Assembly: GCA_964449075.1 (NCBI GenBank)
Contig: CAYVBJ010000002.1
Span: 62,001 to 126,000, forward strand
Source of the DNA: CAYVBJ01 sp964449075
GTDB lineage: Bacteria; Bacteroidota; Rhodothermia; Balneolales; Balneolaceae
Direction of reading: 5' to 3'
DNA: 64,000 nt
Of the stretch, positions 1 to 8,565 are shown piece by piece. The position numbers and the translations under genes are program-made. The notes beneath the pieces were generated by a model, which ran no database searches, was not told the origin of the DNA, and worked only from the letters and a program-made list of their open reading frames with translations. Each line of letters starts with the position of its first letter. Position 1 is the first letter of the stretch.

Positions 1-1688
1 TCTTTCTCTGCATTGATCAGATCATCCAGGGTATCAAAGTTAGATGTCAGAACCCGCGCCATATGTGACCCAACATGGGGAATGCCCAGTGCAAACAGAA
101 AACGGTCGAGTGTTTTTTCCTTGCTCTTTTCGATCTCGTTCAGGATATTGTCAGCTGATTTATCGGCAATATCATCCAGTTCTTTCAGCCTCTCTTTGTC
201 GAGATAATAGAGATCTGAAATCACTGAGATCAGCTCTTTATTCAGCAGCGCTTCCACTCTTTTATCTCCCAGTCCTTCAATATCCATTCCATCAGCAGAC
301 ACAAAATGTTTCACTCCCTCGCGCACCCTGGCCGGACATTTCATATTTGTGCAGTGAGCCTGTTTTTTATCTTCACTCAGAACAACATCTGATCCGCAAA
401 CCGGGCATTCATCCGGAATTTGATATCTTTTTTCGTCACCGGTTCTTTCGTCTTCAATTGGTTTTACTACATAGGGAATTACATCGCCCGCACGTTCAAC
501 AATCACCTTATCCCCGATACGAATATCCTTCTTGTCAATTTCATTTTGATTGTGCAGGGATGCCCTGCGAACCTCAACACCCCCGATGTGAACCGGTTCG
601 AGTATTGCGATAGGTGTAACTTTTCCTGTACGCCCGACCTGTTCCGTAATATCCCTGATCCGTGCGGTGGAACGCCGGGGCGGAAATTTATAGGCAATGG
701 CCCAGCGCGGGTTATTCGACCGCGTACCCAGAGTGCTCTGCGCTTCCAGGTTATTCACTTTGCAGACCATACCATCAATTTCATATGGCAGATCTTCCCG
801 GATATCTTCCAGATGATTGTACAATTCAGTCACCTGACTGATTCCATTACATTTTTTATTTAACTCCTTGTTAACCTTCAATCCCCAGCCGGGCAGTGCC
901 TGTATTGCATCAAAGTGTGTATCAAAAGAGATCCCTTCAATCCGGGCCACTTCATAAAAATAGATTTGAAGCGGTCGTTCAGCTGTTACAGCGGGGTCAA
1001 GCTGACGAAGAGATCCTGCAGCAGCATTTCGCGGATTTGCAAACGTCTTTTTATCTTGTTTTTCCCTCTCTCTGTTTAACTTCTCAAAACGGTCTTTTCG
1101 CATGTACACTTCAGCCCGGACCACCAGTCTCTCCGGAATATCCCGGTTGTCTGCTTCTAATAATTTCAGCGGCACCTCCCTGAGTGTTTTGATATTATCC
1201 GTGACATCTTCTCCTGTTAGGCCATCTCCCCGTGTGGTCCCCTGAACAAGCGTTCCATCTTCGTAGATTAACTCCACAGCAAGGCCGTCATATTTAGGTT
1301 CTGCAACGTAGACCACCCGCTCCTTGTTCAGCTCTTTCCGGCAGGTATCGTCAAAATTCAGAAGATCTTCTTCGTCTTTTATGGATTTCAGACTTAGCAT
1401 CGGTTTTGGATGATCCACAAGCCCCAGCTCTTCGTTCGGCTCCCCGCCAACCTGCCGGGTCGGGGAATCTTCCGATTGCAGTCCGGGATATCTCTCCTCC
1501 AGCTCTTCCAGGGCAGACATCAATTCATCATATTCCGCATCAGAAATCACAGGATCATCCTTCACATAGTATCGGTAGTCGTGATACCGAATTGCCTCGC
1601 GAAGTTTTTTGATCGCTTTTTTGGCGTCAGTTTCGGAGCTGATATCTCCCGGGTTAATATCTGGTTTTATATCTCTTTCCGGACTCAT
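1..1688 (-). CDS. ligA: NAD-dependent DNA ligase LigA (3' end outside window)
   Basis: Seals nicks in duplex DNA using NAD+, in replication and excision repair. The minus-strand reading frame is open from an ATG at 1688 to the window edge, giving 562 residues. The adenylation lysine is in EPKYDGLAVEL (about Lys132). Further on are the TFANPRNAAAGSLRQLD segment, the nucleotide-binding block EQVGRTGKVTPIAILEPV, an OB-fold, a four-cysteine zinc finger (CPVCG...CTNMKCP, about residues 435-460) and the beginning of the helix-hairpin-helix region. The last part of the HhH domain and the BRCT domain lie beyond position 1. It starts 18 bases after the polX stop, so the two are probably co-transcribed. 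Partial only because of the window; identification is secure. Confidence 0.97.
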   Translation of the reverse strand, partial: MSPERDIKPDINPGDISSETDAKKAIKKLREAIRYHDYRYYVKDDPVISDAEYDELMSALEELEERYPGLQSEDSPTRQVGGEPNEELGLVDHPKPMLSLKSIKDEEDLLNFDDTCRKELNKERVVYVAEPKYDGLAVELIYEDGTLVQGTTRGDGLTGEDVTDNIKTLREVPLKLLEADNRDIPERLVVRAEVYMRKDRFEKLNREREKQDKKTFANPRNAAAGSLRQLDPAVTAERPLQIYFYEVARIEGISFDTHFDAIQALPGWGLKVNKELNKKCNGISQVTELYNHLEDIREDLPYEIDGMVCKVNNLEAQSTLGTRSNNPRWAIAYKFPPRRSTARIRDITEQVGRTGKVTPIAILEPVHIGGVEVRRASLHNQNEIDKKDIRIGDKVIVERAGDVIPYVVKPIEDERTGDEKRYQIPDECPVCGSDVVLSEDKKQAHCTNMKCPARVREGVKHFVSADGMDIEGLGDKRVEALLNKELISVISDLYYLDKERLKELDDIADKSADNILNEIEKSKEKTLDRFLFALGIPHVGSHMARVLTSNFDTLDDLINAEK

Positions 1689-1706
1689 TGAGTGGTTCTT
1701 TCAGAT

Positions 1707-3434
1707 TTACTTTTTCATCATTTTGATGATTTCACCGGCTGATTTTGTATTGATGACATCATCCGCTTCAAGCCAGCCGCGCCTTGCCTGATTCACTCCG
1801 TATTTCAGATTTTTCAGATTATCTTTGGTATGAGAATCGGTGGAGATGGCAATTTTTATACCTCTTTCTTTTGCCATCTTCGAGTGAATGTCGTTCAGAT
1901 CGAGACGCCGAGGCGATGAATTGATCTCCATACAGATATTTCGCCCGGCTGCTTCACTCATAATTTTATCCATATTTATATCGATCGGATCTCGTTTGTG
2001 AATCTCTCTGTCTGTAGGATGTGCCCAGATATTGAAATACTGGTTTTCCATCGCTTTCAAAATTCTCCTGGTCTGCTTCTCACTCGACAGATCCAGTTTA
2101 TAGTGGATCGAACAGACCCGGATATCAAGCTCTTTCAGGATATCATCCGGAAGATCCAGGCTTCCATCTTCCAGGATATCCACTTCAACTCCTTTCAAAA
2201 TCGTAAAATCATTCAGCTTTTCGTTAATTTTATCAATTTCTTCGATCTGTTTGGCAAGTTCTTTAGCATCGAGGCCTTCCGCTACCGTAACTCTTTTCGA
2301 ATGGTCTGTAATGGCAAGATATTTATGGCCAAGATCTTTAGCTGCCCGTGCCATCTCTTCTATTGAATCCACGCCATCCGTATAGGTGGTGTGGCAGTGC
2401 AGATCTCCTTTCAGATCGTCAAGTGAAATAAGTTTTGGCAGTTTGCCGTTTTCCGACGCCTCAATCTCACCCCGGTTTTCACGGATTTCAGGCGGTATCC
2501 ATTCAAGGTCAACAATATCATACACTTCTTCTTCCGTTTTACCTGCAACGGGCTTCTCTTTTCCTTCCGGAAACACGCCGTATTCATTGATCTTCAAATC
2601 CCGGTCGATAGCACGTTCCCTCAATTTTATATTATGGCTTTTCGACCCTGTAAAGTAGAGCAGTGCAGACCCATAGCTTTTCTCTTTCACAACGCGGAGA
2701 TCAACCTGAAGTCCTATCTTAAGACGAATTGAGGATTTGGTGTCACCCTTTGAGATAACCTCCTCAACATCATCGTACTTTACAAAGCGATCCATTACAG
2801 GTTCCGAATCGCTGCAGGTGACCAAAATATCTATATCACCGACCGTCTCTTTTCTGCGCCGGTAACTGCCTGCAATGATAATTTTCTTGATCTCCTCCAG
2901 CTCATCCAGGTAACTGACAAGCGGCTCAGCATACTCCTCTGCCCTGATCAGTTTTGTTCTCTTTTCTTCCTCTCCTCCAAGTCTCTCAAGTTCTTTTTTA
3001 ATCTTATTCTCGGTTTTTTCACCAAATCCTTCCAGCTCTCTTATTTTTTCATTTTTCGCTGCTTTTTTTAAATCATCAAGTGATTTTATACTTAGTTTTT
3101 GATATAGATCTTTTACTCGTTCCGGTCCCAGTCCGGAAAGATTGAGCAGCTGAATCAAATCTTCAGGTACCCTTTTTTTGATCTCTTCCAATTGCTCCAG
3201 CTTTCCCGTTTCAACAATTTCCCGGATTTTATCAGCAATGCTCTCGCCAATCCCGTGAAGTTCCGTCAGATCTTTATCTTCATCAACCAGGTCGGCAATA
3301 TTTGAAGAGAGGTTTTCGATGCTTTGAGCTGCCTCACGATAAGATCGCACACGAAATTCATTTGCACCCTCTATATCAAGCAAGTCTGCAACTTCACTGA
3401 AAATATCTGCAATATCACTATTGTGAACAGGCAT
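1707..3434 (-). CDS. polX: Family X DNA polymerase with C-terminal PHP domain (PolX)
   Basis: A gap-filling repair polymerase of the bacterial PolX type, 575 residues, the usual family length. The N-terminal 8-kDa-like and helix-hairpin-helix segments (LHGIGESIADKI, LSGLGPERV, LEGFGEKT) are followed by the nucleotidyltransferase motif GSYRRRKETVGDIDIL (about residue 189), which keeps both metal-binding aspartates. From about residue 340 comes the PHP domain with DLHCHTTYTDG, ITDHS, GVEVDIL, WAHPTDR and STDSH, the metal-ligand set of a 3'-5' exonuclease/phosphoesterase. Located directly upstream of ligA in the same direction, and divergent from a DNA glycosylase gene, so the three look like a base-excision repair neighbourhood. 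The polymerase and nuclease activities are inferred from the family. Confidence 0.95.
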   Translation of the reverse strand: MPVHNSDIADIFSEVADLLDIEGANEFRVRSYREAAQSIENLSSNIADLVDEDKDLTELHGIGESIADKIREIVETGKLEQLEEIKKRVPEDLIQLLNLSGLGPERVKDLYQKLSIKSLDDLKKAAKNEKIRELEGFGEKTENKIKKELERLGGEEEKRTKLIRAEEYAEPLVSYLDELEEIKKIIIAGSYRRRKETVGDIDILVTCSDSEPVMDRFVKYDDVEEVISKGDTKSSIRLKIGLQVDLRVVKEKSYGSALLYFTGSKSHNIKLRERAIDRDLKINEYGVFPEGKEKPVAGKTEEEVYDIVDLEWIPPEIRENRGEIEASENGKLPKLISLDDLKGDLHCHTTYTDGVDSIEEMARAAKDLGHKYLAITDHSKRVTVAEGLDAKELAKQIEEIDKINEKLNDFTILKGVEVDILEDGSLDLPDDILKELDIRVCSIHYKLDLSSEKQTRRILKAMENQYFNIWAHPTDREIHKRDPIDINMDKIMSEAAGRNICMEINSSPRRLDLNDIHSKMAKERGIKIAISTDSHTKDNLKNLKYGVNQARRGWLEADDVINTKSAGEIIKMMKK

Positions 3435-3620
3435 AATCGATGTTTACTTATAAAATTACTCTCATATAGAGAACATCAGAAAAATAGAATACGTTTGTTT
3501 TGTGCGTAATTTGAAATTGGCAGTTATCCTGACAGAAAGCTATTTTAGTATTATATAAAAGTAATTTCCTGAGAGAGATTAAAAAAGCAGGAGTGAATAG
3601 TAAACTAAAATGCGATCAAT

Positions 3621-4421
3621 ATGCCTGAACTGCCTGATGTAGAAATATTCAAGAGATATATAGATTCTACCGCCCTTCACAAAAGAATTAGCGATGTAAC
3701 TATTAAAGATGAGTACGTTTTAAAAAATATCAGCAGTGATTCTTTGAAAAACAACCTGAAAGGTCAGTTACTTGAAAACACACTGCGTCACGGAAAATAT
3801 CTTTTTTTAAAACTCAGCAGCTGCCACACCTTGTTGTTTCATTTCGGTATGACAGGATTTCCCAAATACTTTAAAAATGAAGAGGAGTACCCTGATCACA
3901 CTCGTCTTCTGCTTGCATTCGAAAACGGTTATTTTCTCGCTTACGATTCGCAGAGAAAACTGGGTGAAATTCGTGTAATTGAAGATGCCCGTACCTTTAT
4001 CGATGATCTTGAAATGGGTCCCGATGCTTTTGATGAAGATCTTGACTTTAAAGCTTTTGAAAGAGTTTTTAAAGGCCGCCGGGGTATGATTAAGCCGGCC
4101 CTGATGAACCAGGAAATTATTGCGGGAATTGGTAATGTCTATTCAGATGAAATTCTGTTTCAGGCTGGGATTCATCCAAAATCAAAAGTGAAGAACCTGT
4201 CAGAGAATGACTGGAAAGAAATTTATGAACAGATGCATGAAGTTCTTAATACAGCAATTGATTGCCGTGTGGATCCAAATCTTTTTCCCGGCCATTATAT
4301 TCTCTCTGACCGCACAGAAGGAGCTGACTGCCCCAAAGAAGGTTGCGGTGGCACCCTTCAATCTATAAAAGTTTCCGGGCGATCGGCTATTTACTGTCCC
4401 TCCTGCCAGGAAGAGAAATAG
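3621..4421 (+). CDS. Fpg/Nei family DNA glycosylase
   Basis: A bifunctional DNA glycosylase/AP lyase that removes oxidised bases, 266 residues. It begins MPELPDVE, the conserved N-terminus in which the proline after Met is the Schiff-base nucleophile and the glutamate at residue 3 is catalytic. HGKYL at residues 57-61 gives the conserved lysine (Lys59). The helix-two-turn-helix region includes MNQEIIAGIGNVYSDEILF. The C-terminus is a zinc finger with CPKEGC and CPSC, containing the catalytic SGRS arginine loop. It is divergent from polX-ligA, with 186 bases between the starts. Whether it prefers 8-oxoguanine (MutM) or oxidised pyrimidines (Nei) cannot be told from the motifs. No clear ribosome-binding site precedes the ATG. 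Confidence 0.93.
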   Translation: MPELPDVEIFKRYIDSTALHKRISDVTIKDEYVLKNISSDSLKNNLKGQLLENTLRHGKYLFLKLSSCHTLLFHFGMTGFPKYFKNEEEYPDHTRLLLAFENGYFLAYDSQRKLGEIRVIEDARTFIDDLEMGPDAFDEDLDFKAFERVFKGRRGMIKPALMNQEIIAGIGNVYSDEILFQAGIHPKSKVKNLSENDWKEIYEQMHEVLNTAIDCRVDPNLFPGHYILSDRTEGADCPKEGCGGTLQSIKVSGRSAIYCPSCQEEK

Positions 4422-4786
4422 TGCTGTTTACTGCCTATTTCAGGGAGCTCCCTCCACTCTGTCCCGGGCAGAACTCATTACTCTGAAATAAAATGCAGAC
4501 CAGTAGATCCATAAGAAGACCTGAACTCAGACACACTTTTTTGGACAGTATCTACTTTGTGGACGAAGCGCGGCGCGCAGGTATTTTTGACAGACAGCTC
4601 TTATCAGGGGGATCTCTCGGCTCCGCCTCAGTGAGAAACGCGCTGAGGCTTCGCTCGAGACGACAATGTGCGTTTAGGAGAATGTGCGGCGCATGAGTAT
4701 TCTGGCAGGTCAACTACTTTTTCCGCGCCGCTTGAATACAATTCCCAACCTCTCTCAGTCTCCCCTTCTCTCCCTCTCTTCAGTCT
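4422..4786. other. Intergenic stretch with a repeat-like segment
   Basis: No convincing gene. It holds a 12-base palindrome (AGGGAGCTCCCT, around 4442-4453) just after the glycosylase gene. From about 4608 to 4675 it contains a segment of the intergenic repeat type built round GGGGGATCTCTCGGCTCCG and CTTCGCTCGAGACGACAATG. A 67-codon open frame at 4493-4696 overlaps this repeat and looks spurious. Confidence 0.6.
4608..4675. repeat. Dispersed intergenic repeat, candidate copy
   Basis: The segment reads GGGGGATCTCTCGGCTCCG, a partly palindromic middle, then CTTCGCTCGAGACGACAATG. This layout (a GGATCTCTCG block followed by a CGCTCGAGA-GACA block) matches a class of short intergenic repeats common in Bacteroidota-type genomes. 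A related but diverged copy is near 16316-16382. The family assignment is from memory and approximate. Confidence 0.4.
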
Positions 4787-5527
4787 TTAAGACGGCACCC
4801 CGCCTGTCAGCTCTTTTAATTTCAGGGCGTTTTGAACTGCAAAACCCTGATCATCATTATTAAAATAGAGATATACATCTTTTCCCTTGTCACTCCAGTC
4901 TGTTAATTTTTCTGCCCAACTGGAAAGATAGTTTTCATCGTATTTTCCCTGGTACTTTTCTTCAACAGGTCCGTGCAGCCGAATGTAGATGAAATCAGCT
5001 GTAATTGTAAGCGGACTTTGATAACCTGAGAGATGATAGATGCAAAATGCGATATTGTTCTCTTCCAGAATGGCCGCTGTTGTATCGTTAATCCAGCTTC
5101 TGTCGCGAAACTCAAATGCGTACCTGAAATCTCCTGGAAGAAGCTTTATAAAACTTCGCAATCTCTCTTCATTGAAGTTCCATTTTGGCGGAAGTTGGAA
5201 AAGAATCGACCCCAGTTTATCACCGAAAACCCCAAAAGAGTCCGCCATTTTCCGGATACTCTCTTCAGGGTCATTCAGTTTTTTCATGTGTGTGATGTAG
5301 CGGTTTGCCTTGGCCGCAAACAGAAAATGATCCGGCACACCATCACGCCATTCTGAAATCGTCTCTTTTTCCGGCTGCTGGTAAAAACTGTTATTGATTT
5401 CTACGGTATCAAAATGGTCCGTGTAGAATTTCAGCCATTGATCCTGCGGCAAATCTTCCGGGTAGAACGGCCCTTTCCAATGATCATAATTCCATCCCGA
5501 TGTCCCTATGTGGATATTCTCTCTCAT
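4787..5527 (-). CDS. DUF72 (YecE-like) TIM-barrel protein
   Basis: A 246-residue protein of the DUF72/YecE family, a TIM-barrel fold of unknown biochemical role. Family marks seen are the opening IHIGTSGWNYDHWKGPFYPE, the VEINNSFYQQP segment, the KANRYITHMKKL block, LPPKWNFNEERL, the YAFEFRDRSW stretch and YIRLHGP near residue 180, and the C-terminal YLYFNNDDQG. Length is normal for the family. It lies downstream of two sulfur-related lipoprotein genes on the same strand, with 70 bases before it, so co-transcription with them is possible but unproven. No function should be assigned beyond the fold. Confidence 0.9.
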   Translation of the reverse strand: MRENIHIGTSGWNYDHWKGPFYPEDLPQDQWLKFYTDHFDTVEINNSFYQQPEKETISEWRDGVPDHFLFAAKANRYITHMKKLNDPEESIRKMADSFGVFGDKLGSILFQLPPKWNFNEERLRSFIKLLPGDFRYAFEFRDRSWINDTTAAILEENNIAFCIYHLSGYQSPLTITADFIYIRLHGPVEEKYQGKYDENYLSSWAEKLTDWSDKGKDVYLYFNNDDQGFAVQNALKLKELTGGVPS

Positions 5528-5597
5528 ATGAGTCAGTTCACTAAATTAAAATTTTACATGCTGCTCTTCCTCTAAAGATAAGTCTGTTTACCTCCAA

Positions 5598-7169
5598 TTA
5601 CTCCGGATACAAACTCATTCTTTCACTCCGGTGCAGGGTAATCAATCCGAAGGCAGGTACGGGCGGACGAATGGTTGCCTCAAACAGAACATCACCGCTA
5701 TCGTAGTCAATCTCAATCACTTTCCCGTAATCGCCATTGAAGCTAACAGCACCGGGGGTGAAGAAAACGTGGTTTTCCACAGGGAAAAAATCAACATCCG
5801 AAACAATCCGCGAATAGGTTTCCGGTCCGCGTTCTTTGCCATACTGCCAGACTTGCCTGATGGTCATGTTCTCTTCATCAATTTCATACTCAACAGCACG
5901 GCTGTAGGTACCGGTACCTGAGAAATTCCTGTTCTCTCCATTATCGAAGAGCATCAGGTTCCCATCCGGTAAGATATTGGTAGCATGCTGGTACCACGAC
6001 CATTCAAAATCAGGATGATTTACATCTCCGCTTTTTACCGATTCATCTGTTATTGGCTGTGAATCAGAATCCAGCGGCTGCAACAGAAACTGGTTTAAAT
6101 CTTCCCCGTTACCTGCTGTATCCCACTCTTTATGAGGCGCAAGTATCCACACAACTTCGTTATTTTCGGTCAGCTTCACTGTTCCCTGTGTTCTGCCGGA
6201 GACAATAATCGTGTTATCAGCAGGATCATAGGACACTGCATTTGCATGGAACCAGTCGACGTTCAAATCTGCGAGATTTGTCTCCCAGGCACGGCGGGTG
6301 TTATCAAGGGATAGATTCAGATCCCACTCATTTATGATAGCCCCGTTGTTACGGTCGATTTCAATGATATAATCTTCTACCGTGCTTTCTCCGAATTTAT
6401 TAACTGTAGCGATAAAGTCTCCGTCCGGCTTCTCAATAACATCATGATGGAAACCATAGCCGGGCATCTCCCAGCTGTTGAGAATTTCACCGAACATGTC
6501 AATCTCGTAAATCTTTTGAGATGACCTGTCACCAAAAAAAAGATTTCCATTTGCGAGCCGCTCCATTCCGTTATCGTAAAAAAGATTATTTAAATCAGAG
6601 TCTCCTGCATAATTCAGATACCATCTGATATCACCAAAGCGGTCGAAGATAAATGCTCGCTGAGGAGTAGGATTACCACCTTCGCGATGGCCAAAATAGT
6701 TTGCAAAAGTAAACCCTTCTGCCATCCGGTTCTCATTTGCTACATCAATTTCTATTTCAGGCAAGTCTGCCAGCAGTGCAGTTGTTTGAATAGTGTAAGA
6801 TTTTGTTCCCAAATCAGAACCAGTGTCATCAAAAAAGGTGAGTTCAACCTCATTTTCAAAGTTTGCGTAAAGTCCAAGAACCGGGATCTCAAGCGTGGTA
6901 TCAACTTGTTCAAATTCATGAATAACATCAGAAGCGGAACCATTTTTTCCCAAGACCCGGAGGCGGACACGAACCGGTTCTTCTGTTTCGATTTGAATCA
7001 GGGCCGTAAGCGGCGCAACATCGCTTGGATTAAGGGCTGCGTTGTCACTTATGATAAAATCGAGACTCGAACCCGGAACTCCGCCCGGATTGTCATCTCC
7101 GCAACCGGTGATAAGAATAGTTGCGGCTGCAATAAAAAGAGATAATTTTATGAGATTTAAATTTTCCAT
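5598..7169 (-). CDS. Arylsulfotransferase-like (ASST) lipoprotein
   Basis: A 523-residue exported protein with a lipobox ending in Cys23 (ILITGC), so probably membrane-anchored outside the cytoplasm. The body matches the arylsulfate sulfotransferase beta-propeller family, which moves sulfate from one phenol ester to another through a sulfohistidine. Candidate catalytic residues are all present: His241/242 in GYGFHHDVIEKPDGDF, His308 in WFHANAVSYDP, Arg326 in IIVSGRTQGTV and His395 in WYQHATNILPDGN. These correspond to the three histidines and the arginine known from the Escherichia coli enzyme. The rhodanese lipoprotein gene lies upstream on the same strand, 95 bases away. The natural sulfate donor is unknown. 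Confidence 0.85.
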   Translation of the reverse strand: MENLNLIKLSLFIAAATILITGCGDDNPGGVPGSSLDFIISDNAALNPSDVAPLTALIQIETEEPVRVRLRVLGKNGSASDVIHEFEQVDTTLEIPVLGLYANFENEVELTFFDDTGSDLGTKSYTIQTTALLADLPEIEIDVANENRMAEGFTFANYFGHREGGNPTPQRAFIFDRFGDIRWYLNYAGDSDLNNLFYDNGMERLANGNLFFGDRSSQKIYEIDMFGEILNSWEMPGYGFHHDVIEKPDGDFIATVNKFGESTVEDYIIEIDRNNGAIINEWDLNLSLDNTRRAWETNLADLNVDWFHANAVSYDPADNTIIVSGRTQGTVKLTENNEVVWILAPHKEWDTAGNGEDLNQFLLQPLDSDSQPITDESVKSGDVNHPDFEWSWYQHATNILPDGNLMLFDNGENRNFSGTGTYSRAVEYEIDEENMTIRQVWQYGKERGPETYSRIVSDVDFFPVENHVFFTPGAVSFNGDYGKVIEIDYDSGDVLFEATIRPPVPAFGLITLHRSERMSLYPE

Positions 7170-7264
7170 AATCAGATGTGGGTAATAGATTAATAATTAC
7201 TTTTTTGAAGACAGTTTTTGCTAATCATTATGCAGGTTTTCCGTCTTTTCAGATAATAATTTTT

Positions 7265-8158
7265 TTATTCTACAACAGAATCTTCCCTGTTTCCATATTC
7301 AGCCCAGGAAGCTTCATAAGGACGAACCGAGTCATATCCCATTAAGCGTAATGTAAAATAGGCGTGAGACCCGCGCACATTTGTTTGACAGTGCGGGATG
7401 ATCTCTTTATCGCGGGTAATTCCCATACTGTCATACATTTCCTGTATTTCATCCGCCGGCAAAAAGTAGGGAATTCCTTCTTTTTCAATAACATTGTTCC
7501 ATTCCAGGTTCGCCGCATTCGGAATATGTCCGCCCTTTTCAGCGCGCTGGTTTTCGCCTGTATATTCCGCCTCCGACCGCACGTCAAAGATCACTTTATC
7601 CGGATCATCCGATGCATTCATTACATAATCAAAATCACAAAATTTACTCTCCTGAACATTTACTGTAAAACTCCCTTCAGGCAATTCATCAGGACTTTCT
7701 TCTGTGGGAAAACTTTTTGCTTTCCAATCCTCTATACCACCGTTCAGAATTGACGCATTTGAATAGCCGTAATATTCGAGTGCATAGAAAAGACGCGCCG
7801 CATGAAGTGCATTTCCTTCATCGTAAATTACAGCATCTTCATCATTATGAAGGCCAAGATCCTTCATCATCTTCTCAAAACTGTCGGGGCCTACAAGGTA
7901 ATTCGGGATAGGATGGTCAGGATCTGCAAGTTTTGACACCGCCGGAAAATGAACAGCCCCGGGAATAAAATCCTGTGACGGATTTGAGCGCACATCTATA
8001 ATTACGGGTGCTCCCGACTGAATCATGCTATTCAACTCTTCAGAACTGACCAACAGTTGATCATTTGGATATTGATCAGAAGCCTGATCAGCTGTTTCTT
8101 CTGAACTGCAAGCGGAAAAAAAGAGAAGTATTATAAAAAAAGGAAAGTATTTCTTCAT
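7265..8158 (-). CDS. Tandem-rhodanese sulfurtransferase, lipoprotein
   Basis: A 297-residue protein with two rhodanese domains and a lipoprotein signal (FFSACSS, lipid Cys17). The C-terminal domain has the active-site loop HCQTNVRGSH with catalytic Cys257; the N-terminal domain has an acidic residue where the cysteine would be (VIYDEGNALHAARL), the usual inactive first domain of the SseA/thiosulfate sulfurtransferase layout. It would transfer sulfane sulfur from thiosulfate or mercaptopyruvate to an acceptor, here outside the cytoplasm. The gene precedes the arylsulfotransferase gene in the same direction. Substrate is not predictable from this sequence. Confidence 0.9.
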   Translation of the reverse strand: MKKYFPFFIILLFFSACSSEETADQASDQYPNDQLLVSSEELNSMIQSGAPVIIDVRSNPSQDFIPGAVHFPAVSKLADPDHPIPNYLVGPDSFEKMMKDLGLHNDEDAVIYDEGNALHAARLFYALEYYGYSNASILNGGIEDWKAKSFPTEESPDELPEGSFTVNVQESKFCDFDYVMNASDDPDKVIFDVRSEAEYTGENQRAEKGGHIPNAANLEWNNVIEKEGIPYFLPADEIQEMYDSMGITRDKEIIPHCQTNVRGSHAYFTLRLMGYDSVRPYEASWAEYGNREDSVVE

Positions 8159-8304
8159 TGTTGTTTCTGTCTTTTGATAGTATAAAGTCTTTTGAAAAAA
8201 ATAATCCTTTTATTCAATGTCTCCAAAGGATTCATGGAACAATCCAAATTAATAAAATGTTTAGGTTATACACGAGAGAATTAAAACTAAAAAAACAACT
8301 TATT

Positions 8305-8505
8305 ATGAGTTTAGCTAAAGTAATCGAGGTTCTGGCAGAAGGAAAAACAATTGAACAAGCTGTAGAAAATTCTATCAAGGACGCCTCAAAAAGCGTTGAA
8401 GATATCAAGCACGCATATGTAAAAGATTTTCAGGCTATCGTTGAAAACAACCAGGTAGTAAAATACAGGGTAAATACAAAAATCACGTTTGTGGTGCATA
8501 ATTAA
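8305..8505 (+). CDS. Dodecin family protein
   Basis: A 66-residue protein starting at MSLAKVIEVLAEG. An upstream in-frame ATG at 8158 would overlap the rhodanese start and adds 49 non-family residues, so the internal start is preferred. It fits the dodecin pattern: helix with SIKDASKSVEDIK, then VVKYRVNTKITFVV. Dodecins form hollow dodecamers that bind flavin or other small ligands. The flavin-stacking tryptophan expected after the INI-type helix is replaced by histidine (VEDIKHAYVKDF), so flavin binding of the classic kind is doubtful. No strong ribosome-binding site. It lies 60 bases upstream of the ATP-grasp gene. Confidence 0.88.
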   Translation: MSLAKVIEVLAEGKTIEQAVENSIKDASKSVEDIKHAYVKDFQAIVENNQVVKYRVNTKITFVVHN

Positions 8506-8518
8506 TCGATTTATGAAA

Positions 8519-8562
8519 AAGCCTCTGATTGGCAGAAATTTTAAATCTTAAAAGAGAGGCTT
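8519..8562 (+). promoter_or_regulatory. Inverted repeat covering the ribosome-binding site of the ATP-grasp gene
   Basis: AAGCCTCT at 8519-8526 is perfectly complementary to AGAGGCTT at 8555-8562, with a 28-base loop. The right arm contains the AGAGG Shine-Dalgarno of the TTG-start gene at 8566. In the transcript this hairpin would hide the site, which suggests translational control. It could instead be a weak leftover terminator, but there is no T-run. Confidence 0.4.
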
Positions 8563-8565
8563 GGT

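Noticed and set aside
44..613. 189-codon plus-strand open frame
   Set aside because: It is the shadow of the ligA coding strand, whose minus-strand frame carries all conserved motifs.
4493..4696. 67-codon open frame on the plus strand
   Set aside because: It overlaps repeat-like intergenic sequence and its product has no protein-like pattern or homology that I can recognise.
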